Assembly (NCBI RefSeq): GCF_026339935.1
Contig: NZ_JAPEPX010000001.1
Span: 6,041,501 to 6,105,500, forward strand
Direction: 5' to 3'
Source of the DNA: Streptomyces sp. NBC_01551
Lineage (GTDB): Bacteria; Actinomycetota; Actinomycetes; Streptomycetales; Streptomycetaceae
Length of the DNA: 64,000 nucleotides
The notes beneath the pieces were generated by a model that saw only the letters and a list, made by a program, of their open reading frames with translations, did no database searches and was not told where the DNA came from. This document shows, one piece after another, positions 45,024 to 52,624 of the stretch (its first letter is position 1; each line of letters starts with the position of its first letter). A program made the translations under genes and the position numbers.

Positions 45024-45224
45024 CCGTAACTCCCCGAAGTCATGGAAAAGTTCTGTGGCAGGTAGTCATACCAGCCAGCCAAGTTGCGTGGTAGCGTCAC
45101 CGGCGATCAGTTCGAAGATATGCCTGCGCGGACGCGTCACCTACCGGTGATTCCGGCGTCCGGCACTGCTCTGCCGGAAGCATTTGCGGCCTCACCAGGC
45201 CAGTTGTGCGGGGGAGACGTTCTC

Positions 45225-46418
45225 GTGGATCAAGCTGCCGCCATAGACCCGATCTTGGATCTGGCCCGTCCGGAGCTCTTGCGGGACCCATATCCCGCAT
45301 ATGCCCGATTGCGTGAAAACAGTCCTGCTTTCTGGCATGAACTGCTCGGCTCCTGGGTGTTGACACGGCATTCCGATTGCCTTTCGGTCCTCACCGACAG
45401 CGCCCGGTTCGCCTCCGATTGGAGACGCGCCGGTGAGGACATCCCGGCTCCGCTTCTGAGCGTCCAGACCCTCGATCCGCCCGAGCACACCGCCATTCGC
45501 CACCTGCTCCTCGACGGCTTCCGGGCCCAGGACCGGCAGGCCCTGCACGCCGCGATGGACCGGTGGGCCGGCGAGCTGCTCGCCGAGCTGGCCGGGCGAC
45601 CGTCCTTCGACTTCGTCGGGGAACTGGCCGAGCCCCTCGCGCTCCGCTTCATCACCGCCTTCCTCGGCGTGGACGCCCCGGACCCGGCCTGGTTCGTCCC
45701 GATGTCCCGTACCGTCGTCGACGGCATGGACGCCGGGCTGTGGCCCGAGAAGCACGAACCCGCCGTCGCCGCGCGGGCCCGGCTCGCCGAGTACGCGGGC
45801 GGCTGGCTCGCGGACCCGCCCAAGGACGGCCTCATCGGCTACGTGGCCGCACACGCGGAATCCGCCGGCGTGGACCGGTCGGTGCTGCGCAACAGCCTGC
45901 GCGTCGTACTCCACGCGGGCTACGAATCCGCCTCCCGGCTGCTCGGCAACGCGGCCGCGGCCCTGCTGACGTACCCCGGGGCGCTCGCGGCGTTCCGTAC
46001 GGCGCCCCTGGCGGCGGCCGTCGACGAACTCATCCGCTACGACGCACCCGTCCAGGCCGACGCCCGGGTCTGCGTCACGGAGACCGAACTGGCGGGCGTC
46101 ACCATCCGGGTGGGCGATCCGGTGACGCTGTTCCTCGGAGCGGCCCATCACGACCCGCTCCGCTTCGCCCACCCCACCGAGCTGCGACTCGACCGCGCCC
46201 CGAACCCGCACCTGGGGTTCGGCCGCGGGGCCCACGCCTGTCTGGGCGCGTCCCTGGCGATCCGGCTGGCCGGATCGGTCTTCACGGCCCTGGCCAGGGA
46301 CTATCCCGACGCGCGGGCGGTCGCGGAACCAGCACACCGGAGCAATCTGACCCTGCGCGGTCTCGACCGCTTCGAGGTCACCTTGCGTCCTCACACGGGG
46401 GAGGAGGAACTGTCATGA
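45225..46418 (+). CDS. Cytochrome P450, candidate peptide cross-linking enzyme
   Basis: 397 residues from the GTG at 45225, chosen because GCGGGGGAG lies upstream and the length is then normal; an in-frame GTG at 45084 would add 47 unconserved residues. Hallmarks: PELLRDPYPAYARLRE at the N terminus, ExxR in DELIRYDAP (about 267), heme loop GFGRGAHACLGASLAIR with Cys339. The I-helix reads HAGYESASR, so the normal Thr is Ser. Its stop overlaps by ATGA an 18-bp gene for MKYWH, so it is the probable enzyme forming an aryl cross-link in that peptide, as P450s do for biarylitides. Confidence 0.88.
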   Translation: MDQAAAIDPILDLARPELLRDPYPAYARLRENSPAFWHELLGSWVLTRHSDCLSVLTDSARFASDWRRAGEDIPAPLLSVQTLDPPEHTAIRHLLLDGFRAQDRQALHAAMDRWAGELLAELAGRPSFDFVGELAEPLALRFITAFLGVDAPDPAWFVPMSRTVVDGMDAGLWPEKHEPAVAARARLAEYAGGWLADPPKDGLIGYVAAHAESAGVDRSVLRNSLRVVLHAGYESASRLLGNAAAALLTYPGALAAFRTAPLAAAVDELIRYDAPVQADARVCVTETELAGVTIRVGDPVTLFLGAAHHDPLRFAHPTELRLDRAPNPHLGFGRGAHACLGASLAIRLAGSVFTALARDYPDARAVAEPAHRSNLTLRGLDRFEVTLRPHTGEEELS

Positions 46419-46432
46419 AGTACTGGCACTGA
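46415..46432 (+). CDS. Pentapeptide gene MKYWH, candidate biarylitide-type RiPP precursor
   Basis: ATG-AAG-TAC-TGG-CAC-TGA. GAGGAGG (46401-46407) lies eight bases before the ATG, and the ATG overlaps the P450 stop (ATGA). A 16-bp terminator hairpin begins eight bases after the stop, so the transcript ends right behind it. The sequence fits MxYxH of the byt biarylitide family (MRYYH and relatives), in which a P450 joins the Tyr at position 3 to the His at position 5 and the first two residues are removed. Here position 4 is Trp and position 2 Lys, predicting a cyclic Tyr-Trp-His tripeptide. In the byt clusters I know, the precursor lies before the P450; here it lies after. Confidence 0.82.
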   Translation: MKYWH

Positions 46433-46440
46433 TCCTGAGG

Positions 46441-46477
46441 GAGCGCGGTGCCCGCCTCACGGGCGGGCACCGCGCTC
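46441..46477. terminator. Terminator of the P450-pentapeptide operon
   Basis: Perfect 16-bp stem (46441-46456 with 46462-46477), five-base loop. It can also stop the convergent aldehyde dehydrogenase transcript. Confidence 0.85.
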
Positions 46478-46525
46478 GGCATCAGGCGTCAGGCATCGGT
46501 CATCGGCATCCGGCATCCGGCATCC
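46478..46525. repeat. Heptanucleotide GGCATCn tandem repeat
   Basis: Seven near-identical units of GGCATCN in 48 bp, one of them a base short, between the terminator and the aldehyde dehydrogenase stop. It is non-coding. It may be a simple slippage repeat. Confidence 0.75.
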
Positions 46526-46536
46526 GCCCGCAGGGA

Positions 46537-47931
46537 TCAGCCGGCGGCCTGCCAGACCGTGGTGATGTTGCAGAACTCGCGGATGCCGTGCCCTGACAGC
46601 TCCCGGCCGTATCCCGAGCGCTTGACGCCTCCGAACGGCAGCGCGGGATGCGAGGCGGTCATGCCGTTGAAGAAGATCCCGCCGGCCTGGAGGTCCTGGA
46701 CGAACCGCGCCACGTCCTCGTCGCTGCGCGTCCACACGTTCGAACTGAGCCCGAACGGCGTGTGGTTGGCGCGCTCCACCGCCTCGTCCAGGCTCGCCAC
46801 CCGGTACAGCGTCGCCACCGGGCCGAAGGTCTCCTCCTGGTCGATGCGCATGTCCGCCGAGATGTCCGCGAGGACGGTCGGCTCGTAGAACCAGCCCCGT
46901 TCCCGCCCCGGCGGGCGCCGCCCGCCGCACAGCACGGTCGCCCCGCCGCGCACCGCGTCCTCGACCAGCTCCTCCAGATCGGCCCGGCCCTGCTCGGTGG
47001 CGAGCGGCCCGACCTCGGTGGACTCCAGCAGCGGGTCCCCGACGCTGAGCGCCGCCATGCCGGCGGCGAACCGCTCCGCGAACGCGTCGTACACGTCGGT
47101 GTGCACGATGAACCGCTTGGCGGCGATACAGGACTGCCCGTTGTTCTGGACCCGCGCGGTGATGGCCGTCTTGACGGCCTTGTCGATGTCGGCGGAGGGC
47201 ATCACGACGAAGGGGTCGCTGCCGCCCAGCTCCAGCACCGTCTTCTTGACCTCGTCGCCCGCGACCGACGCCACGGCCCGCCCGGCCGGCTCGCTGCCCG
47301 TCAGCGTCGCCGCCGAGACCCGGGGATCGCGCAGCACCGCCTCCACCGCGCCCGATCCGATCAGGAGGGTCTGGAAGCAGCCGTGCGGGTAGCCCGCCCG
47401 TTCGAAGAGCTCGCCCAGGTAGACCGCCGTCTGCGGGACGTTGGAGGCGTGTTTGAGCAGGCCGACGTTGCCCGCCATCAGGGCGGGCGCGGCGAACCGC
47501 ATGACCTGCCAGAGGGGGAAGTTCCACGGCATCACGGCGAGGACCACGCCGAGCGGACGGTAGACGGCCCGGACGGCGGAGGCGCCACTGTCGCTGACGT
47601 CGGCGGCGGCGGGCCGCTCGTCGGCCAGCAGGGCCTCGGCCTGATCGGCGTACCAGCGCATCGCCTTCACGCATTTGGCGGCCTCGGCCCGGGCGGCCGC
47701 CAGCGGCTTGCCCATCTCGATGGTCATCGTCCGCGCGATGTCCTCGTTGTCCGCCTCCAGGAGGTCGGCGGCCCGCTTCAGCAGCGTCATCCGCTCGGCG
47801 AAGCCCGTCGAGCGGTACGAGCCGAAGGCCCGCGCGGCGTCGGCGAGACACCGCTCGATGTCGTCGGCGCCCAGGGCGTCGAAGGTGCGTACCGTCTCAC
47901 CCGTCGCGGGGTTCACCGTGGCGATGGCCAT
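46537..47931 (-). CDS. NAD(P)-dependent aldehyde (succinate-semialdehyde type) dehydrogenase
   Basis: 464 residues. Coenzyme segment VMPWNFPLWQVMRFAAPALM, catalytic Glu in LELGGSDPF, catalytic Cys268 in NNGQSCIAAKR and EETFGPVATLYR; these fit the succinate-semialdehyde dehydrogenase clade. Cytoplasmic. Its ATG at 47931 lies 35 bp inside the end of the ECF S-component gene, so it is the last cistron of the cobalamin-riboswitch operon. Whether its substrate has anything to do with B12 is unknown. Confidence 0.88.
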   Translation of the reverse strand: MAIATVNPATGETVRTFDALGADDIERCLADAARAFGSYRSTGFAERMTLLKRAADLLEADNEDIARTMTIEMGKPLAAARAEAAKCVKAMRWYADQAEALLADERPAAADVSDSGASAVRAVYRPLGVVLAVMPWNFPLWQVMRFAAPALMAGNVGLLKHASNVPQTAVYLGELFERAGYPHGCFQTLLIGSGAVEAVLRDPRVSAATLTGSEPAGRAVASVAGDEVKKTVLELGGSDPFVVMPSADIDKAVKTAITARVQNNGQSCIAAKRFIVHTDVYDAFAERFAAGMAALSVGDPLLESTEVGPLATEQGRADLEELVEDAVRGGATVLCGGRRPPGRERGWFYEPTVLADISADMRIDQEETFGPVATLYRVASLDEAVERANHTPFGLSSNVWTRSDEDVARFVQDLQAGGIFFNGMTASHPALPFGGVKRSGYGRELSGHGIREFCNITTVWQAAG

Positions 47932-48859
47932 CGTCGCGTCCTCCTCTTCGTGGCTGCGCAGCCTCCTCGACCCTGCCCCCTGGGGCCGGGCCGCGCAACG
48001 CGACGGCCGCCGCCCCGCCGGCGCGGAAGCGGACGGGGGCCTGGAAGCGGGCGCGCCGGGCCGCCCGCCGGAAAGTGGTCAGGACCGCCGGGCCCGCCAG
48101 GGTGACGCAGACGAAGTTGGTGACGGCGCGCCCGGTGTCCCAGCCCAGCGAGGTGGCGAGGTCGAAGGCCAGGTACCGGTGCCACTGCTCGGTGAAGGGC
48201 AGCCCGGGCAGATAGGCGATGGAGCTGTTCGGGTCCACGGAGAACGGCCAGAAGGACAGGTTCAGCAGGAAACCGAAGAGGTAGCCGGAGAGAGACCCGT
48301 ACACGGCGAGCATCAGGACCTCGCGGCGGCCGGTGGCCCTCGGCAGCAGCCCCGCGAGCATGCCGACGAAGGCGCAGCCGAACATCTGGTACGGCATCCA
48401 CGGCCCGACCCCGCCCGTGATCAGGGCGGACGCGAACAGGGACGTACAGCCGAGGGTGAAGCCGAAACCGGGACCGAAGACCCGGCCCGCCAGGACCAGC
48501 ACGAAGAACACCGTCTCGATCCCGGCGGTGCCCGCGCCGAGCGGCCGCAGCGCCGCGTTGACCGCCGACAGCACCCCGAGCATGGCGAGCGCCTTGGAGT
48601 TGATGCCGCCCTCGGCGATCTCGGAGATCACCACGCACAGGACGAGCGCCAGCAGGACGCCGAAGATGAGCGGCGGCGCGTAGTTCGAACCGAACTTGCC
48701 GGGGGCGACGACGAAGGGCCAGAAGAAGGCGACCAGACCGAGGAAGGCCGCCATGGCGATCACCACGGCGGCGCGCGGCCTGATCCGGATGGCCGCGGCC
48801 GCCCGGGCGGGCAGGTCGGGCAGCGAAGGCAGCGAAGGGAGCGAGGGCGGGGAGCTCAC
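47897..48859 (-). CDS. ECF transporter S component, probably for cobalamin
   Basis: 320 residues, about six membrane helices in residues 30-270 (AAVVIAMAAFLGLVAFFWPF; ALVLCVVISEIAEGGINSK; LGVLSAVNAALRPLGAGTAG). The N terminus has LPSLPSLPDLP repeats and the C terminus is polar. S components bind the vitamin and toppled into the membrane deliver it; the substrate is inferred from the cobalamin riboswitch at the head of the operon. It fits the actinobacterial group that comparative genomics called CbrT, as I recall. GTG start overlaps the ATPase stop (GTGA). Confidence 0.82.
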   Translation of the reverse strand: MSSPPSLPSLPSLPDLPARAAAAIRIRPRAAVVIAMAAFLGLVAFFWPFVVAPGKFGSNYAPPLIFGVLLALVLCVVISEIAEGGINSKALAMLGVLSAVNAALRPLGAGTAGIETVFFVLVLAGRVFGPGFGFTLGCTSLFASALITGGVGPWMPYQMFGCAFVGMLAGLLPRATGRREVLMLAVYGSLSGYLFGFLLNLSFWPFSVDPNSSIAYLPGLPFTEQWHRYLAFDLATSLGWDTGRAVTNFVCVTLAGPAVLTTFRRAARRARFQAPVRFRAGGAAAVALRGPAPGGRVEEAAQPRRGGRDDGHRHGEPRDG

Positions 48860-50514
48860 GGGGTGTCCTCCCGCTGCGGGAGGACGGCCGCCACGTGGTC
48901 CACCGTGAGGTACGGCAGCGGGGCCAGGATCTTGGCGGCCTGCGGCGCGAAGACGGGGGAGGCGACGATGACCTCGGTCGTCGGGCCGTCGGCGACGATG
49001 TCGCCCTCCGCCATGACGACGACCCGGTCCGCCGCCCGGGCCACGAACTCGACGTCGTGCGTGGAGATCACCACGGCCCGCCCCTGCGCGGCGAGATCGT
49101 CGACGATCCGGATCAGCCGGCTCTTCGCCCGGTAGTCGAGCCCGCGCGTGGGCTCGTCCAGGAGCAGGATCCCGGGCGCGGCGGACAGCTGGATGGCCAG
49201 GACCAGGGCCAGCTTCTGCCCCTCGGACAGGTCGCGCGGGTGCGTCGCGTCGTCGATGCCCGGGGTCAGCCGGTCGAGGATCTCCCGGGCGGTGGGCGCG
49301 TCCGAGCCCACCGAGGACTCCGCGTCGGCCTGGTCGAGTTCCTGCTTGACGCTCTCCAGGTAGAGCAGGTCCGTGGGTGTCTGCGGAACCAGCCCTACGA
49401 GCTGCCGCGCCTCGGCGGCCGACAGGTCCCGGGGGTCCCGCGCGGCCCGCGCCGGATCGGCGCCGCCGGGCGTCACCCGCACCGTCCCGGCCTTGCGCGG
49501 GCCGGAGCCCTGGAGCGCCCACAGCAGCGAGGACTTGCCCGAGCCGTTGCGCCCCATCAGGGCGGTGACCTCCCCGGCCCGCAGCTCCAGGTCCACCTCG
49601 CGGACGGCCGGGACGCCGTGGTAGCTCACCGTCACCCCGCGGGCGGTGAGCAGGGCCGCCCCGGCCGCCTTCGGACGGGCCCGCACCGGCGGCGGGGTGA
49701 TGCCGGTGAGCCGGGTCCGCAGCGGGGCGGCCGCGCGGCGGGCGTCGCGGATGGAGAGCGGGAGCGGATCCCAGCCCGCCAGCCGGCCCAGCTCCACGAC
49801 CGGCGGCGCGATGGACGAGGTACGGAAGACCTCGGCGGGCGGGCCGGAGACGACCCGGCCGTCGCCGGGCAGGTGGATGACCCGGTCGGCGTACTGGACC
49901 ACCCGCTCCAGGCGGTGCTCGGCGAGCAGCACGGTGACGCCGAGGTCGTGCACGAGCCGGGTGACGGCGGCCAGCACCTCCTCCGCCGCGGTCGGGTCGA
50001 GCGCGGAGGTCGGCTCGTCCAGGACCAGCACGCGCGGGTGCGCGGTGAGGACGGAGCCGATCGCCACGCGCTGCTGCTGGCCGCCGGAGAGCTCGTGCAG
50101 GGCGCGGTGGCGCAGATCGGCCAGGCCCAGCAGGTCGAGGGTCTCCTCGACGCGCTTGCGCATCACGGCCGGGGCAACCGCCAACTGCTCCATCGCGTAG
50201 GCGAGTTCCTCCTCGACGGTGTCGGTGACGAAGCCGTCCAGCGGATCCTGGCCCACCACGCCCACGACATCGGCCAGTTCGCGGGGCGGGTGCTCGGCGG
50301 TGTCCCGGCCGTCGACGATGACGCGGCCGAACAGGGTTCCGCCGGTGAAGTGCGGCACGAGGCCGTTGACGGCGCCCAGCAGGGTGGACTTGCCGACACC
50401 GGTGTGGCCGACGACCAGGCACAACTCGCCCTCGTCCACGGTCAGGTCGACGTCTTGCAGGACCGGCTCGGCCGCGTCGTCGTACCGCACGCTGACCTGG
50501 TCGAAGGTGATCAC
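48856..50514 (-). CDS. ECF transporter ATPase, two ATPase domains in one chain
   Basis: 552 residues holding two complete ABC ATPases. Domain 1: Walker A VVGHTGVGKSTLL, signature ELSGGQQQRVAIG, Walker [14 protein letters not shown]. Domain 2 from about residue 285: Walker A MGRNGSGKSSLLW, signature DLSEGQKLALVLA, Walker B ILLLDEPTRGLDY and H-loop VISTHDVEF. This is an EcfA-EcfA' fusion. GTG at 50514 overlaps the T-component stop; its own stop overlaps the S component, so stoichiometry is likely set by coupling. Confidence 0.93.
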   Translation of the reverse strand: MITFDQVSVRYDDAAEPVLQDVDLTVDEGELCLVVGHTGVGKSTLLGAVNGLVPHFTGGTLFGRVIVDGRDTAEHPPRELADVVGVVGQDPLDGFVTDTVEEELAYAMEQLAVAPAVMRKRVEETLDLLGLADLRHRALHELSGGQQQRVAIGSVLTAHPRVLVLDEPTSALDPTAAEEVLAAVTRLVHDLGVTVLLAEHRLERVVQYADRVIHLPGDGRVVSGPPAEVFRTSSIAPPVVELGRLAGWDPLPLSIRDARRAAAPLRTRLTGITPPPVRARPKAAGAALLTARGVTVSYHGVPAVREVDLELRAGEVTALMGRNGSGKSSLLWALQGSGPRKAGTVRVTPGGADPARAARDPRDLSAAEARQLVGLVPQTPTDLLYLESVKQELDQADAESSVGSDAPTAREILDRLTPGIDDATHPRDLSEGQKLALVLAIQLSAAPGILLLDEPTRGLDYRAKSRLIRIVDDLAAQGRAVVISTHDVEFVARAADRVVVMAEGDIVADGPTTEVIVASPVFAPQAAKILAPLPYLTVDHVAAVLPQREDTP

Positions 50515-51674
50515 TTGGGTTCCTCGGTGCGCTGTGCCGGGACGGCCCGGGCGGGTGGGGCCGGCGGTGGCGCCAGGAACCCGGCCGCACCGGCGAGCAG
50601 GATCGCGGCCGCCGGCACCAGCGGCAGGGCCGGCCAGCTGAGCGGATAGATGGACGGGTTCAACTCGGCCGCGTTGAAACCCACGTTGGCGAAGAGCAGC
50701 ACGGCCGAGAGCACCCCGCACCCGGCGACGGCCCACTCGGCGCCCCGCCACGGATCGGGCCGGTACGTCGTCCGCGTGATCCGGCGCCCGCCGAGGCGCA
50801 GCCCGGCCACGCACAGCGCCGACCCGGCCGCCAGCGCGGGCAGCCCCAGCAGCTTCGGCGCCGTCGCGTCGAGCAGCCCGTACGCCCCGGCGCACAGCCC
50901 GCACATGCCGGACAGCATCAGCGCGCCGGTCAGCCGCCGCGAGCGGCGGGTCGCGGTCCCGGCGCGGCCGTAGCCCCGGGAGTCCATGGCGGCGGCCAGC
51001 CGCAGCGAGCGCTCCAGGGCGTCTTCCAGGACCGGGACGACGATGCCCCGCAGTGCCCGCAGCCCCTTCGTCCGCCCGGCGCGCAGCCGGCGGGCCTTCA
51101 CCACGCGCTGCACGCTCTGCACCAGTTGCGGCGCGACGCTGATCGAGACCGTGACCGCGACCCCGAGCTCGTACAGCGCCCCGGGCAGCACCCGCAGCGC
51201 CCGCTTCGGGTTGGCCAGGGTGTTGGCGGCGCCGATGCAGCACAGCATGCAGGCCAGGCGCAGCCCGTCGGTGGCGGCCGACAGCAGTGCCTCCAGCGAG
51301 ACCGGGCCACCGAGCTGGATGCCCGCGTACCAGTCGGGCGTCGGGATGTGCGGCAGCGAGAACAGGAAGTGGTCGCGCGGGGTGACGCCGGTGGCGAAGA
51401 CGGCCCGGAAGAGCACCCGGATCGTCACCACCGTGAGCGCCAGGTAGAGGTAGTACTTGAAACCCCGGGCCCACGGGGCCTCGGTGCGCCGCACGGTGAC
51501 GACGTAGCCGAGCACCGCGAGGACGAGGAAGAGCAGCAGCGGGTTGTTGGTGCGGCTGACGGCGGTGGCGAGGGCGAGCGCCCAGATCCACCACGCCACC
51601 GGGTGCAGGGTGCGGGGGAGCCGGCGGCCGCCCCCGCTTAGGGCGGCGGGCGCCGGTGGGATGGTGCGCGGCAC
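50511..51674 (-). CDS. ECF transporter T component (CbiQ/EcfT family)
   Basis: 387 residues from the GTG at 51674 (GGAG upstream). Five or more membrane helices and the two coupling-helix motifs typical of EcfT: an Ala-Arg-Gly-type motif seen as AAMDSRGYGR (near 235) and VKARRLRAGRTK (near 190). It connects the S component to the ATPase. The family is clear; cobalamin specificity comes from the operon context only. Confidence 0.9.
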   Translation of the reverse strand: MPRTIPPAPAALSGGGRRLPRTLHPVAWWIWALALATAVSRTNNPLLLFLVLAVLGYVVTVRRTEAPWARGFKYYLYLALTVVTIRVLFRAVFATGVTPRDHFLFSLPHIPTPDWYAGIQLGGPVSLEALLSAATDGLRLACMLCCIGAANTLANPKRALRVLPGALYELGVAVTVSISVAPQLVQSVQRVVKARRLRAGRTKGLRALRGIVVPVLEDALERSLRLAAAMDSRGYGRAGTATRRSRRLTGALMLSGMCGLCAGAYGLLDATAPKLLGLPALAAGSALCVAGLRLGGRRITRTTYRPDPWRGAEWAVAGCGVLSAVLLFANVGFNAAELNPSIYPLSWPALPLVPAAAILLAGAAGFLAPPPAPPARAVPAQRTEEPK

Positions 51675-51679
51675 GGCGC

Positions 51680-52624
51680 CTACTCCTGCGTACGCCGGCG
51701 GCGCCTGGCCGCGTACACCGCGGCGGCGCCGATCAGCAGCACCAGGGCCGCGGTGGCGACGGCGGGCAGGTACGAGCCCACGTCGTGCTCCGCGTCGGCG
51801 GCGGGGGCGGCGTCGACGACCTGCGGCGCGGAGCCGGGCGCGGCCGCGGCGGGCACGCCGGCCGAGGGCGTGGCCGACGGGGCGGGCGAGGCGCTCTCCG
51901 AGACGGACGCGGAGGGCGACGGGCTCTCCGGCGCCGACGCGGAGGCCGACGCGGATGCCGGCGGGGCCGACGTCGGACCGGCAGGCCGGGGCTTCTCCGG
52001 CGCGGGCCCGGTGTTGACGTCCGGCGGCAGGGGCGTCGCCGTGCGGGTGTCCTGGGGCTGGGGCTCGCCGGCGGGCCGGGCGTTGTGGGCGCGCAGCTGG
52101 TCCGGGGTGAGCGTCGGGCGGCCCTGGGTCCCCTCGACGTCCGTGCCGCCGAAGATCCACAGGTCGACGCTGCCGGGCTTCGGCTTGTAGAGCATCGCGC
52201 CGAGCTGGCTGTACTCCCAGGTGTTCTGGCCGGGGTTCGCGTGCCAGTACGACCAGTAGGCGGAGGCCGGCGGGGTCAGGACGCAGTCGTCCTGGTCCGG
52301 GGTCGGGTACTGCCTGCCGCCCTGGTGCCCGCTGTAGCCGATCCGGCAGATGAAGGCCGGGCCGTCGTGGCCGGTGCCGGTGGTGGCCCAGCCGCCCTGG
52401 TTGAGGAGTTCGTAGCCGGTGGTGGGCGTCGTACCGCAGGAGCGGTAGACGGGCCCGCCCCAGTGGCTGAAGTCCACGGCGAGGACGACCCCGGAGCCGG
52501 TGGTGCACTGCCCGATCGGCCGCGGCGCCGCCCCGGCGGGGCCGGTGGTCGCGAACAGCGCGGCCACCGTCAGGCCGAGGGCCGCGGCCGTACGCGCGAA
52601 GGCGCGCGGGACACGAGAGCTCAT
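51680..52624 (-). CDS. Exported membrane-anchored protein with four-Cys domain
   Basis: 314 residues. Signal peptide (residues 1-33), then a 150-residue domain with four Cys (GQCTTG, YRSCGTT, FICRIG, DDCVLT) and aromatic core SAYWSYWHANPGQNTWEYS, a Ser/Pro/Ala linker and one C-terminal helix ending RRRRR. The domain recurs, with the same four Cys, at the N terminus of the next upstream gene's product. The SYW...G...W...G pattern recalls DUF4430, the transcobalamin C-terminal-like fold. Start ATG overlaps the upstream stop (ATGA). No LAxTG is visible, so it is held by the helix. Confidence 0.8.
   Translation of the reverse strand: MSSRVPRAFARTAAALGLTVAALFATTGPAGAAPRPIGQCTTGSGVVLAVDFSHWGGPVYRSCGTTPTTGYELLNQGGWATTGTGHDGPAFICRIGYSGHQGGRQYPTPDQDDCVLTPPASAYWSYWHANPGQNTWEYSQLGAMLYKPKPGSVDLWIFGGTDVEGTQGRPTLTPDQLRAHNARPAGEPQPQDTRTATPLPPDVNTGPAPEKPRPAGPTSAPPASASASASAPESPSPSASVSESASPAPSATPSAGVPAAAAPGSAPQVVDAAPAADAEHDVGSYLPAVATAALVLLIGAAAVYAARRRRRTQE

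Noticed and set aside
45041..45064. Small ORF ATG-GAA-AAG-TTC-TGT-GGC-AGG-TAG (MEKFCGR) between the two P450s, considered as another peptide precursor
   Set aside because: No ribosome-binding site and no match to MxYxH or related cross-linked peptides.
45084..45224. 47-residue N-terminal extension of the pentapeptide-linked P450
   Set aside because: Not P450-like, no ribosome site; GTG at 45225 has GGGGGAG and gives a normal length.
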